In this document: in pieces, positions 16,139-23,840 of the stretch
Position numbering within the stretch: position 1 is the first letter of the stretch
How the letters are laid out: the number at the start of each line of letters is the position of its first letter
Origin: Fimenecus sp045655645
Lineage (GTDB): Bacteria; Bacillota; Clostridia; Oscillospirales; Acutalibacteraceae
Length of the DNA: 32,336 nt
Assembly (NCBI GenBank): GCA_045655645.1
Contig: JAZOPS010000041.1
Location: forward strand, 1 to 32,336
Direction of reading: 5' to 3'
Notes under the pieces: generated by a model
What the model was told of the DNA's origin: nothing
Database searches by the model: none
The model's input: only the letters and a program-made list of their open reading frames with translations
Position numbers and translations under genes: made by a program

Positions 16139-16810
16139 TTAGTCTTGTTTTTTATAGAAAAATATACCTTTAATAACTGCAAATGCACCTACAAAAATCA
16201 TTAAAAATGGAATAATCATAGGAAGAACAAATGAAGAATCTATATAATTGAAAATCACAGTAGGTGAAAAACCACCACATATAATTGCCAGTGAGCCATA
16301 ACCCATTATTGCTATAATTGAACCCATGAGAATTCCCATTTTGTCAACTTTAGGAGTCTTCTTTTTATCACCTTTTGAGAAAAGAACAACCAAAAATGGA
16401 AGTGAGCCGAGAATAAAGAAAATGCCAAAAAGTATTAAGCCATTACTTCGTTTTGCAGGTCCACCTACTACTGCTTTTTCGGGATTTTCTGTGTCGTATA
16501 ACACTTTAATTTCTTCGCCAAATGATGGCTCAAAGGAGGTTGCAGAATCAGTAGTTACATAATATACTTCGCCATCAACTGCATATTGATAAGTCAGATA
16601 ATATGTAGTTGCAACCGTCGCATTTTTGTGTGAGTCATAATGCTCTTTTTCGGCGATGGTTGAATAATTGAAATACCCAATAGTTTCGGCGTAATCCTTT
16701 GTGTTTGATGTGGCAGTTTCATAAATGCCAAGTCCTAAAATTGAAATGCCGATAAGCATAGCAATAAGTGGCAGAAGAGCTACTTTAAATGTAAATTTAT
16801 CGATTTTCAT
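16139..16810 (-). CDS. DUF3592-type membrane protein
   Basis: The 223-residue protein has an N-terminal membrane helix (about 10-30), an extracytoplasmic domain with TTYYLTYQYAVDGEVYYV and the FGEEIKVLYDTENPEKAVV block, and three further membrane helices. The layout and the V-x-YDxxNPxxA motif fit DUF3592, whose function is unknown. The start at 16810 is chosen for its AAAGGAAG site. The open frame extends upstream into the yitT gene without a better site. It lies between yitT and lepA, which is not a fixed position in this neighbourhood, so it may be an accessory insertion. Confidence 0.75.
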   Translation of the reverse strand: MKIDKFTFKVALLPLIAMLIGISILGLGIYETATSNTKDYAETIGYFNYSTIAEKEHYDSHKNATVATTYYLTYQYAVDGEVYYVTTDSATSFEPSFGEEIKVLYDTENPEKAVVGGPAKRSNGLILFGIFFILGSLPFLVVLFSKGDKKKTPKVDKMGILMGSIIAIMGYGSLAIICGGFSPTVIFNYIDSSFVLPMIIPFLMIFVGAFAVIKGIFFYKKQD

Positions 16811-16823
16811 TATTCTGCTTCCT

Positions 16824-17690
16824 TTAGCTATTGATAAATCCATTGCCGAGAATTTGCTTTGATTGTGTAACAATGAAAAAAGCATTTTCATCAGCAGATT
16901 TTATTTTTTTAATAAGTTTATGTGTCTGATTATCAAAACAAGCGCACAAAAGCACATCTTTGTCTTGCTTCGAATATCCGCCTTGTGCCTTTAAAATGGT
17001 AACACCACGGTCAAGGTCACCTAAAATCATATTACAAAGTTTTTCACTTTGCTCTGAAATAATTAAAATCATAGCGCCACGACTGACACCAAAAATTACG
17101 TAGTCAAGCACTTGAGCACTAACGAAAATAACTACCGATGCGTAAAGCATTGATTCAAAGTTTCTGTAAATAATCCCACCGAGAATAACAACGAAAACAT
17201 CAAAGATTAAAATGCTTCGTCCAATTGAAATATGTGGAAATTTAAGCTTAATAAGTTTTGCAATAATATCAACGCCACCAGTTGTAGCATTACGAATAAA
17301 TATTATTCCAAGTGCAAGTCCCACCAAAGCACCACCAAAAAGGGAAGAAAGCAACAAATCGTTTTGATAAACGGGTAAAAACACACCCACATCAATACAA
17401 GTTGAGTTTATTAGTGTTGCCCAAACGGTGCGAAGAACAAATCTAACCCCAAGTTTTTTAAAAGCTATCAAGAAAAGGGGAATGTTCATAATAAAAATTA
17501 CCGTACCAATTGGTAACTCAAACAAAAAGTTGAGAATTGTTGCAATTCCCGTGAAACCGCCATTTAGGATATTGTTTTTTGATAGAAAACAGTTAATTGC
17601 AATTGAATAGAGAATTCCACCAATAACAAAAATAAATGTGTCGATTAAAAACTCTTTGACTTTATTTCGGTGTATTTTCACCTGCGTCAT
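16824..17690 (-). CDS. YitT family membrane protein (with DUF2179 domain)
   Basis: The 288-residue protein has five or six N-terminal membrane helices with the NILNGGFTGIATIL and ATTGGVDIIAKL motifs of the YitT family, then a C-terminal soluble DUF2179 domain (SRGAMILIISEQSEKLC onwards, with GYSKQDKDVLLC). No transport substrate is known. The start at 17690 overlaps the mrnC end by 29 bases and has AAGG upstream. An alternative ATG at 17714 would add eight residues. Both are possible, but the shorter form gives the usual family N-terminus. Confidence 0.87.
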   Translation of the reverse strand: MTQVKIHRNKVKEFLIDTFIFVIGGILYSIAINCFLSKNNILNGGFTGIATILNFLFELPIGTVIFIMNIPLFLIAFKKLGVRFVLRTVWATLINSTCIDVGVFLPVYQNDLLLSSLFGGALVGLALGIIFIRNATTGGVDIIAKLIKLKFPHISIGRSILIFDVFVVILGGIIYRNFESMLYASVVIFVSAQVLDYVIFGVSRGAMILIISEQSEKLCNMILGDLDRGVTILKAQGGYSKQDKDVLLCACFDNQTHKLIKKIKSADENAFFIVTQSKQILGNGFINS

Positions 17691-18084
17691 CTCCGAAAAC
17701 CTTGATGACTTCATTGAGCAAAAGATTAAGTCTTTCTTCTTCGTCTTTTAAATATAAATAGCCGATGAGCGCCTCAAAACCCGTCGCATAATGATAGTCA
17801 CAACCACTTTGGTTCTTTGGAGTATGTGATGTGTGAGCATTTCTGCCACGCTTAAAAACATCCATCTCTTTTTCTGTGAGCATTGGCATAATTTCTCGCA
17901 TAGCACGAGCTTGTGCCGATGCTTTAACAGATTGAACCGAAAGTTTATGTAACTCGCCAACGGGACGGTTAGCGTCGCAGACTAACATTTCACGAATAAA
18001 AAGTGAAAATACTGCGTCACCCGTAAAGGCAAGTGTCAAAGGACTCAATGTGTCCGCTTTAATATCTTTTCCGTATAATCTCAT
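17662..18084 (-). CDS. mrnC: Mini-ribonuclease III
   Basis: MrnC is a small RNase III-like enzyme without a dsRNA-binding domain that matures 23S rRNA ends in Firmicutes. The 140-residue protein has LAFTGDAVFSLFIRE with the catalytic aspartate D23, LHKLSVQSVKASAQA, RGRNAH and YHYATGFEALIGYLYL, which carries the second acidic site. In many Firmicutes it lies by cysS or in tRNA/rRNA maturation clusters. Here it follows obg across a MITE-like element. AAGGAT lies at a workable distance from the ATG. Confidence 0.93.
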   Translation of the reverse strand: MRLYGKDIKADTLSPLTLAFTGDAVFSLFIREMLVCDANRPVGELHKLSVQSVKASAQARAMREIMPMLTEKEMDVFKRGRNAHTSHTPKNQSGCDYHYATGFEALIGYLYLKDEEERLNLLLNEVIKVFGDDAGENTPK

Positions 18085-18096
18085 GTTAAAAATCCT

Positions 18097-18375
18097 TAAG
18101 GTGAGAAGAGCCGAACCAAATACGGTTTTTGCCGGCTTCTTTTCGCCTATTCTTCGTTAAAAAATCTTGTAATACGGCAGTATGACTGCGATTTTATGCC
18201 TAGAATAGACAAAAATCTCCTCGTCAAAAACTGCTTTGCACCGTAAATACTTGAAATTAAGATGAATTTTTGCTTTTGAGACCGCAAATTTGTTGACGCA
18301 AATCAAGGGTGAAAAAGTGAAAATTCGCTGAAGTTCTGTATTTATGGCGTGTTTGGTTCGACTTTTCTCACCTTA
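18097..18375. mobile_element. MITE-like element with 28-bp terminal inverted repeats
   Basis: The ends 18097-18124 (TAAGGTGAGAAGAG...TACG) and 18348-18375 are inverted repeats matching at 25 of 28 positions. Both begin with TA, compatible with a TA target duplication. The 279-bp element has no coding frame and contains internal pairings such as CAGT-ATG-ACTG near 18178 and CTATTC/GAATAG arms at about 18147 and 18202. It fills almost all of the obg-mrnC gap, and its right repeat contains the obg stop codon (18373-18375). It may alternatively be a structured RNA or processing site in the obg-mrnC transcript. Confidence 0.7.
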
Positions 18376-19644
18376 CGGCACATAATCAAATTCAAGGTCA
18401 TAAATACTAACGGTATCGCCTTCAGTAATACCCTTGTCAATAAGTGCCTGAATTACACCGCGTTCCTGAATAACTCTCTGGAAATACTGAAGTGATTCAT
18501 AGTCGTCAAGGTCAGTTTTGCAAAGAATTCGATAAATCCAGTCAGCTTCAACAATATAAACACCGTCTTCCACAGTAACTGTGAATCCGTCATTGCTCTT
18601 ACTTGCAATAACTTCCATTGGAATTTCTTCACTCTCATAATATTTAACAGGTGGGAGAGTGTCGAGCTTTCGAGCAACTGCATTTATGAGTTCTTGAGTG
18701 TTGTGCTTGATAGGTGCTACTATTTCATAGTATTCGTAACCCTTGCCTTCAATATACTCACGGAATTCTGCTAACTGCTCGTCAGTTGCAAGGTCGATTT
18801 TGTTGCCTGCAACAATTTGTGGGCATTTTGCAAGTTCAGGGTTAAATTTTTCGAGTTCAGCATTGATAGCTTCAAAATCTTCAATTGGATTTCTACCTTC
18901 ACTACCTGCAACGTCAACAACATGAACAAGCATTCTACAACGCTCAACATGGCGTAAGAATTCATGACCAAGACCAATGCCTTCTGCTGCACCCTCAATA
19001 AGACCTGGTATATCTGCCATAACAAAACTCTTTTCAGGTCCCATTGAAACAACACCCAAAACAGGGATAATTGTTGTGAAATGATAGTCGTCAACAATTG
19101 GCTTTGCTTGACTTACTACTGAGATGAGTGAAGATTTACCTACATTTGGAAAACCTAAAAGTCCAACATCGGCAATGAGTTTAAGTTCAAGACTTACTTC
19201 CCATTCTTCACCGGGAGCACCATTTTTAGCAAATTTAGGAGTCTGTCGGGTTGATGTAGCAAAGTGTGAGTTGCCCCAACCACCACGGCCACCTTTAGCA
19301 CCAATGAATTCATCGTCTGTTGACATATCAGCCATAACAACGCCACTTGTCGTTTCACGAATGATAGTACCACGTGGAACTTTGATAATTAAATCTTGTC
19401 CTTTTTTGCCACTGCGTTTGCCACCGCTACCATTAGCACCTGCTTCTGCCTTGTATTTTCTCTTGTAACGGAAATCCGCAAGGGTAGAGAGATTGTCGTC
19501 AACCTTGAAAACAATGTTGCCACCTTTGCCACCATCACCACCATCAGGACCACCTGCGTTGATGTATTTTTCGCGGTGAAAAGCAACGGCACCGTTACCA
19601 CCGTCACCAGCTTTTATTTTGATTTTAGCAATATCAACAAACAT
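18373..19644 (-). CDS. obg: GTPase Obg/CgtA
   Basis: Obg is an essential GTPase in 50S ribosome assembly and stress control. The 423-residue protein has the glycine-rich Obg fold (GDGGNGAVAFHREKY, GGPDGGDGGKGG, GGRGGWGN), the G domain with GFPNVGKSSL (164-173), MADIPGLIEGA and GNKIDL, and the C-terminal OCT domain of Gram-positive Obg. The usual HFTTLVPNLG switch reads HFTTIIPVLG here. GAGGTAA precedes the ATG. Its stop codon lies inside the terminal repeat of the downstream MITE-like element. A promoter in the AT-rich upstream region could not be assigned with confidence. Confidence 0.96.
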   Translation of the reverse strand: MFVDIAKIKIKAGDGGNGAVAFHREKYINAGGPDGGDGGKGGNIVFKVDDNLSTLADFRYKRKYKAEAGANGSGGKRSGKKGQDLIIKVPRGTIIRETTSGVVMADMSTDDEFIGAKGGRGGWGNSHFATSTRQTPKFAKNGAPGEEWEVSLELKLIADVGLLGFPNVGKSSLISVVSQAKPIVDDYHFTTIIPVLGVVSMGPEKSFVMADIPGLIEGAAEGIGLGHEFLRHVERCRMLVHVVDVAGSEGRNPIEDFEAINAELEKFNPELAKCPQIVAGNKIDLATDEQLAEFREYIEGKGYEYYEIVAPIKHNTQELINAVARKLDTLPPVKYYESEEIPMEVIASKSNDGFTVTVEDGVYIVEADWIYRILCKTDLDDYESLQYFQRVIQERGVIQALIDKGITEGDTVSIYDLEFDYVP

Positions 19645-19815
19645 AATTTTTACCTCTATTTATATACAATTAAATATAAATTCCCATTATCCTTACTATT
19701 CTACACTATTTTTGTAAAATAATAAATAGGTAAACAAATATTTTTTATTATTTTTATCGAACAAATGAACGAAATTTATAGTTTTTTATTGAAAATATTG
19801 CAAAAATACTTAAAA

Positions 19816-19831
19816 TTCATATATTTTGTGT
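19816..19831. promoter_or_regulatory. Degenerate NrdR-like box, upstream member of a tandem pair
   Basis: TTCATATATTTTGTGT matches the NrdR consensus acaCwAtATaTwGtgt at 11 of 16 positions, with an intact right half. Its start is exactly 32 bp upstream of the perfect box, the spacing known for paired NrdR sites. Confidence 0.45.
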
Positions 19832-19840
19832 AAAAATATA

Positions 19841-19869
19841 TTGACAAACACAATATATTGTGTTAGCAT
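19841..19869 (+). promoter_or_regulatory. Promoter P1 with a perfect NrdR-type operator in its spacer
   Basis: TTGACA (19841-19846) and TAGCAT (19864-19869) are 17 bp apart. The spacer is filled by the perfect palindrome ACACAATATATTGTGT (19848-19863), which fits every position of the NrdR box consensus. NrdR binding there would occlude RNA polymerase. The transcript would run through a hairpin at 19910-19929 (GTGTCCG/CGGACAC) toward the small gene at 20052. Confidence 0.7.
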
Positions 19870-19957
19870 AGGCTTACAATTAGAAACAATTGGAAAAAGA
19901 ATCAATAAAGTGTCCGAAAATACGGACACAAAATATAAAATTTCACGAACATTTGTA

Positions 19958-19985
19958 TTGACATTTGAAAAAATTAGTCTATAAT
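19958..19985 (+). promoter_or_regulatory. Promoter P2 of the small membrane protein gene
   Basis: Consensus TTGACA (19958-19963) and TATAAT (19980-19985) are 16 bp apart and end about 66 bp before the start codon. A partial LexA-like site, GAACATTTGTAT (19947-19958), overlaps the -35 box. A complete LexA box lies just after the expected transcription start. Confidence 0.82.
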
Positions 19986-19997
19986 ATGACTTGTAAA

Positions 19998-20009
19998 GAA
20001 CATTTGTTC
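19998..20009. promoter_or_regulatory. LexA (SOS) box
   Basis: GAACATTTGTTC is a perfect GAAC-N4-GTTC palindrome, the LexA/DinR operator of Firmicutes, placed 12 bp after the P2 -10 box. A further inverted pair, TTTGTTC/GAACAAA (20013-20031), follows and could form a hairpin ahead of the ribosome-binding site. Confidence 0.8.
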
Positions 20010-20051
20010 AAGTTTGTTCGGTAGGAACAAAAGAAATCGGAGGTAGATTTT

Positions 20052-20294
20052 ATGTCAACAACATTTGCAATCACAACTTTAATAGAACTTTTAGTAGCAG
20101 GACTTTTGATTTATGGCTTTATGCACGAAGATAAAGTTATCGCATTTGAACAAGCAGTCAGAAGAATTGTGCTTGGTCACATCCGCCGTGCAATCAGAAT
20201 TCATAATCACAAAAAAGCAGTGGCTCGTGGCGAACACTTAAGAGTTTATAGCTCACAGAATCGTACACCACGCACAAACTCAACAGTAGCATAA
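20052..20294 (+). CDS. Small single-pass membrane protein under LexA and NrdR-type operators
   Basis: The 80-residue protein has one hydrophobic segment (about 5-23, ITTLIELLVAGLLIYGFM), an acidic HED turn, an amphipathic helix, and a strongly basic tail (residues 37-75, rich in R, K and H). GGAGGT at ideal spacing and a strong terminator show it is a real gene. I do not recognise a named family. The SOS operator, small size and membrane anchor recall LexA-controlled division inhibitors such as YneA or SidA, but it lacks the LysM domain of YneA, so that role is only a suggestion. The topology is probably N-out with a basic cytoplasmic tail that could touch DNA or membrane lipid. Confidence 0.85.
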   Translation: MSTTFAITTLIELLVAGLLIYGFMHEDKVIAFEQAVRRIVLGHIRRAIRIHNHKKAVARGEHLRVYSSQNRTPRTNSTVA

Positions 20295-20343
20295 TAGATT
20301 TTAACGAATGTTTTCATTTTGAAACTCCTTTCACACCTAAAAG

Positions 20344-20377
20344 AAAATCCCCTGAGTATGAACTCGGGGGATTTTTC
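20344..20377. terminator. Bidirectional rho-independent terminator
   Basis: A 14-bp stem with one G-T pair, 20344-20357 (core TCCCCTGAGT) with 20362-20375 (core ACTCGGGGGA), has an ATGA loop and T-rich tails on both strands. It serves the small gene and the convergent radical SAM gene. Confidence 0.9.
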
Positions 20378-20392
20378 TATATGTTTATTAAA

Positions 20393-20998
20393 TTATTTTG
20401 CTGTATATTCTCTAACTCTTAATGGAATAGCAATTTCTTCACAGAGTTTTTTGCAATCTTCAATGTCTTCTTTACTGATTACATCAACAACTGTGAGCTT
20501 TGTTGGTATTCCATATTCCTTACATTCTTTTGCAAATTTTAACATTGCGTCAAATGCTTTTTCACCGAAACTCGCTCTTGTAACAGCGTCATATTTTTCT
20601 GCGGTTGGCGCGTTAAGGCTAATTGAAACTGAATCAATAACTGCGCAGATTTCCTTTGCAGTTTCGCGCTTGTTAATAAGGTCTGAAAGTCCGTTTGTGT
20701 TAAGACGAATATTTATATTTTTGCTCTTCAAATATTTACAAGCTTCAAGCATATTATCGAGTGCACATGTTGGCTCACCATAACCACAAATGATAATTGA
20801 ATTGTTGTATTTTGAGAAATCGAATTTATCAATTTCAGTTTTGATTTCGTCAATAGTTGGATTATGGTCAAACCATAAAGTTGTAGCTTCACCAACGCTA
20901 TCACCGTTGTTGCGGATACAAAAAGTGCATCTGCATGGGCAAGCATTTGTAATATTTAAGTAAGCCTGATTTCCATAAGTATAAACAATATCAGTCAT
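20393..20998 (-). CDS. Radical SAM protein, TatD-associated family
   Basis: The 201-residue protein is a minimal radical SAM enzyme with YLNITNACPCRCTFCIRN (cluster cysteines C20, C24, C27), ICGYGEPT in place of GGEP, and LNTNGL. It matches the short TatD family-associated radical SAM group in size and motifs. Its substrate is unknown. The ATG at 20998 is chosen because AAAGGAG is seven bases upstream. A TTG six bases earlier also lies in frame. It begins two bases after the ECF gene stop, so it is the third gene of the pyridoxamine kinase operon rather than being linked to tatD here. Confidence 0.85.
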   Translation of the reverse strand: MTDIVYTYGNQAYLNITNACPCRCTFCIRNNGDSVGEATTLWFDHNPTIDEIKTEIDKFDFSKYNNSIIICGYGEPTCALDNMLEACKYLKSKNINIRLNTNGLSDLINKRETAKEICAVIDSVSISLNAPTAEKYDAVTRASFGEKAFDAMLKFAKECKEYGIPTKLTVVDVISKEDIEDCKKLCEEIAIPLRVREYTAK

Positions 20999-21000
20999 AT

Positions 21001-21528
21001 TCAAACTCCTTTAAAAAATCGAGATTTAAAATTCATTTTATCAAGTGCACCTGCGATAATTATAAAGAGAATTCCGCTGGCAACGGCTTGAATTGTGTTG
21101 CCGATTATTGAGAGTGTTGCAGATGCAACTGAATACAAAACACACTCTGCAATAAAATACCCTAAAATTGAAATTGCTCCTGAAATAATAGTCATCAATG
21201 CAACTTTTATGTTAAGCGTTTTTGGCGTTTTGTTTTTTCTGCAAGCAAACATAAAGGGTAATGCAATCAAGATTTTTATAATTGCTGTTGGAATTGCCCA
21301 TACGGCGTAGCCACCTAAAACATCTGCCAAAGCACCACCCAATGCCCCCGCAACAAGACAATAGGGGAAAGGCAAAATACAAGCCGACAGATAAATAAAG
21401 CAATCGCCGAAATGAATGTATCCTTCGCCAAGCCCTGTTGAAAATTTAATAAGCATTGTTGAGAGTAGAATAATAGCAGTGAAAATCGCAGTGTTTGTAG
21501 TTCTTAAAAGGGATTTTTTATTTCGCAT
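21001..21528 (-). CDS. ECF transporter S component, predicted vitamin B6 type
   Basis: The 175-residue protein has about six membrane helices and the ECF S-component pattern: an N-terminal A-x-x-x-A region, GEGYIHFGDCFIYLSA (about 33-48) and the GALGGALADVLGGYAVWAIPT block. S components bind a vitamin outside the cell and share a common energising module (EcfA/A'/T), which is not in this window. Pyridoxine or pyridoxal is inferred from the overlap with pyridoxamine kinase and the divergent MocR-type regulator. Residues that would prove the ligand cannot be read directly. Confidence 0.8.
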   Translation of the reverse strand: MRNKKSLLRTTNTAIFTAIILLSTMLIKFSTGLGEGYIHFGDCFIYLSACILPFPYCLVAGALGGALADVLGGYAVWAIPTAIIKILIALPFMFACRKNKTPKTLNIKVALMTIISGAISILGYFIAECVLYSVASATLSIIGNTIQAVASGILFIIIAGALDKMNFKSRFFKGV

Positions 21529-22342
21529 TTATAAGCATCTCCAAAGATGTCTGAAAATTCACACCCTGTGGCTCATAATCGAGTGTAGTCGGGGTGTTTT
21601 TTATTGAACTATAAATGAAATCTGTGGCAAGGGTGACTGAATCAAAAATATCCATACCCTTTGAAATTCCACCACAAACAACACTTGAAAAAATGTCACC
21701 TGTACCTGAATAACTGCCGTTGAGAAGCTTACTTTTTATTGTTCCTATCTGGTCTTTTTCTACAAAGATATTTATAATTTTATCTTGTCGCTTTATTCCT
21801 GTAACTATTACAGCTTTTGTAGTATCACTTAAAAGAGAATGAGCAAGAGTCGGGATTTTATCATAGTTTTCTTCTTTACTGATTTCGTTGTAATCTGCAC
21901 CACAGAGAATACATAATTCCGTAAGATTTGGTGTGATAATATTTGCCTTTTTGGTAAGCGTTTTTACCTTTTCGCAAAGCTTATCGTCATAAGTATCGTA
22001 AAGCACACCGTCGTCTGCCATAACAGGGTCAACAAAAACTAATGAATTTTTACCGAAATGGTCAATAAAATCCATGATAATATCAACCTGTTTTTCACTT
22101 GCAAGATAGCCTGTTAAAATGGCATCAAATTGCACGTTTTGCTTTTTCCAAACATCAATAAAAGGGGTTAAATGTTCGGTGAAATCAACAGAATAAAAAT
22201 CGTGGTAACCTGTCTGATTTGAAAGAATCGCAGTTGGTATTGGGTTGCACTCAAGCCCCATAGCAGAGAGAATTGGAAGCGCCACAGAAAGTGAGCATTT
22301 TCCAAACCCTGAAAGATCGTTGATAACTGCTATTCTTTTCAT
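21518..22342 (-). CDS. Pyridoxamine/pyridoxal kinase
   Basis: The 274-residue ribokinase-fold protein begins MKRIAVINDLSGFGKCSLSV, then has PTAILSNQTGYHDFY, DAILTGYLAS, VFVDPVMADDG, NIITPNLTELCIL and the catalytic anion-hole region GSYSGTGDIFSS. These are the pyridoxamine kinase (PdxK/PdxY-like) signatures. It phosphorylates B6 vitamers to make pyridoxal phosphate precursors. AAGGGGTG supports the ATG at 22342. The frame extends upstream, but that part is non-conserved. It overlaps the ECF S component by 11 bases and is divergent from the MocR-type regulator. Confidence 0.92.
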   Translation of the reverse strand: MKRIAVINDLSGFGKCSLSVALPILSAMGLECNPIPTAILSNQTGYHDFYSVDFTEHLTPFIDVWKKQNVQFDAILTGYLASEKQVDIIMDFIDHFGKNSLVFVDPVMADDGVLYDTYDDKLCEKVKTLTKKANIITPNLTELCILCGADYNEISKEENYDKIPTLAHSLLSDTTKAVIVTGIKRQDKIINIFVEKDQIGTIKSKLLNGSYSGTGDIFSSVVCGGISKGMDIFDSVTLATDFIYSSIKNTPTTLDYEPQGVNFQTSLEMLINAK

Positions 22343-22361
22343 TATTTTCACCCCTTGATTT

Positions 22362-22402
22362 GTGTGGATTATGAGTATATAATATACTAAAAGTGTCTTT
22401 AA
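22362..22402. promoter_or_regulatory. Candidate PdxR/MocR operator region in the divergent gap
   Basis: The 99-bp gap holds the odd-length palindrome AGTATATAATATACT (22374-22388), flanked by two direct elements, GTGTGGATTA (22362-22371) and GTGTCTTTAA (22393-22402), 31 bp apart. Direct repeats about three helical turns apart are common for MocR regulators. The assignment is inference. Confidence 0.4.
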
Positions 22403-22441
22403 TAAAATATACAAATTTTAGAATTTTTAAGGTGACAGTTT

Positions 22442-23737
22442 ATGGCTAAAAACGAAAAATTATATATGCAGATTTATGATTATTATAAAAATTTAATCGA
22501 AGATGGCAAGTTGACAGAAGGAGTAAAATTGCCGTCGATTCGTCGTTGTGCAGAAGAGAGAAATGTAAGCAAAACAACGGTTGAATCTGCGTTTATGTGC
22601 CTTTGCGATGATGGCTACATAATGCCAAAAAGTCAAAGTGGATATTATGTGTCAAAAAGGGGGATAAGTTCTAAAACAACAACCCCAAAAGAGACGAAAA
22701 AAGACAATGAAAAGAAGATAATTTATGATTTTTCATCGTCGGGTGTTGACAGTGAAAGTTTTAATATGGACATCTGGCGTCGTTATGTGAAAAGTGCTCT
22801 TAGACAGACTGAAGAATTGCTTTTTTATGGTGAACCACAGGGTGAAATAGAACTTCGTCGTGAGATTGCAAAATATGTTCAAGAGAGCCGAAATTGTGTC
22901 TGCAATGAAGAAAATATAGTAATCGGAGCAGGTGTGCAAGCACTTTTGAATATTCTTTGTCCTTTGCTTAAAAGTCGAAAAACAGTATGTTTTGATGATG
23001 AGAATTATAAACAGGGCATGGCAATTTTTAAAGATTATGGTTACAAAATTTCGTCAAAAGAAAAGAGCAATATTCTCTATGTTTCTCCGTCATATTCAAG
23101 CAAAACAGGGGACACAATGAGCGTGCAAGAAAGATTTTCACTTGTGGAATATGCAAGAGAAAACAATAAAATCATAATCGAAGATGACTATGGTAGTGAG
23201 TTTCGTTATTTTAATCGTCCAACACCATCTTTACAAGGCCTTGACGGTGGAGAAAATGTTGTGTATTTAGGCACATTTTCAAAGCTATTGTTACCATCAA
23301 TTCGAATAAGTTTCATGATTTTGCCCGATAACTTTTTAGACGAATATAAGCAGAAAAGTAAACTTTATAATCAGACAGTTGGCAAGGTTGACCAAATAGC
23401 ACTTTGCAGTTATATTCGTGATGGTCATCTTAATTCGCAAATTCGAAAATCAAGAAAATTATATGTACAAAAATCAAAAATGCTGGGTGATTTACTCTTG
23501 CAGAAACTCGGTGATAAAGTGAGAATTTTAAAGTCGGATTCACCACTTTATGTGCGTTGTGTTTTTGATTTAGGACTCTCAAATGAACACATTTATAAAG
23601 TTCTTTATGACAATGGAATTTCTGTAATAAATTCGGGTGAAGATGGTGAATTTGCACTATCAGTATCAGCAGTTTCCATAAATTCCCTTGAAGATGCTAC
23701 CGACATAATAAAAACATTGTTAGTTGTTTGTCAATAA
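22442..23737 (+). CDS. MocR/PdxR-type transcriptional regulator (GntR DNA-binding plus aminotransferase fold)
   Basis: The 431-residue protein has an N-terminal GntR winged helix (about 1-72, with KLPSIRRCAEERNVSKTTVESAF) and a class I aminotransferase-like domain. The latter retains the PLP site: IIEDDYGSEFRY with the aspartate near 249, and TFSKLLLPSIRI with the Schiff-base lysine K281. Regulators of this type sense PLP. Divergent from a pyridoxamine kinase and an ECF transporter gene, it is very likely the local PdxR that adjusts B6 salvage. AAGGTGACAG precedes the ATG. Confidence 0.9.
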   Translation: MAKNEKLYMQIYDYYKNLIEDGKLTEGVKLPSIRRCAEERNVSKTTVESAFMCLCDDGYIMPKSQSGYYVSKRGISSKTTTPKETKKDNEKKIIYDFSSSGVDSESFNMDIWRRYVKSALRQTEELLFYGEPQGEIELRREIAKYVQESRNCVCNEENIVIGAGVQALLNILCPLLKSRKTVCFDDENYKQGMAIFKDYGYKISSKEKSNILYVSPSYSSKTGDTMSVQERFSLVEYARENNKIIIEDDYGSEFRYFNRPTPSLQGLDGGENVVYLGTFSKLLLPSIRISFMILPDNFLDEYKQKSKLYNQTVGKVDQIALCSYIRDGHLNSQIRKSRKLYVQKSKMLGDLLLQKLGDKVRILKSDSPLYVRCVFDLGLSNEHIYKVLYDNGISVINSGEDGEFALSVSAVSINSLEDATDIIKTLLVVCQ

Positions 23738-23811
23738 TTACAAAAAAATGCCCTTATATTATAATAAAAAATAATAATACTAATAAATATGTAAAAAAAC
23801 AAAAAAAATAA

Positions 23812-23840
23812 TAGACATTTTTGGCGTAGTCTGTTATAAT
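23812..23840 (+). promoter_or_regulatory. Promoter of the hydrogenase operon
   Basis: TAGACA (23812-23817), a 17-bp spacer ending in TGT, and TATAAT (23835-23840) form an extended -10 promoter 115 bp before the first hydrogenase gene. The preceding 75 bp are extremely AT-rich. Confidence 0.85.

Noticed and set aside
18097..18375. Obg-mrnC gap considered as a tRNA or known riboswitch
   Set aside because: No cloverleaf, CCA end or recognisable riboswitch core was seen. Terminal inverted repeats explain the ends better.
19758..19771. CGAACAAATGAACG considered as a LexA box controlling obg
   Set aside because: The second half-site is GAAC rather than GTTC, so two core positions are wrong. Too weak to call alone.
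19910..19929. GTGTCCG/CGGACAC hairpin considered as a terminator
   Set aside because: It is followed on the plus strand by A-rich, not T-rich, sequence. On the minus strand no gene ends upstream of it. It is more likely a leader hairpin of the P1 transcript.
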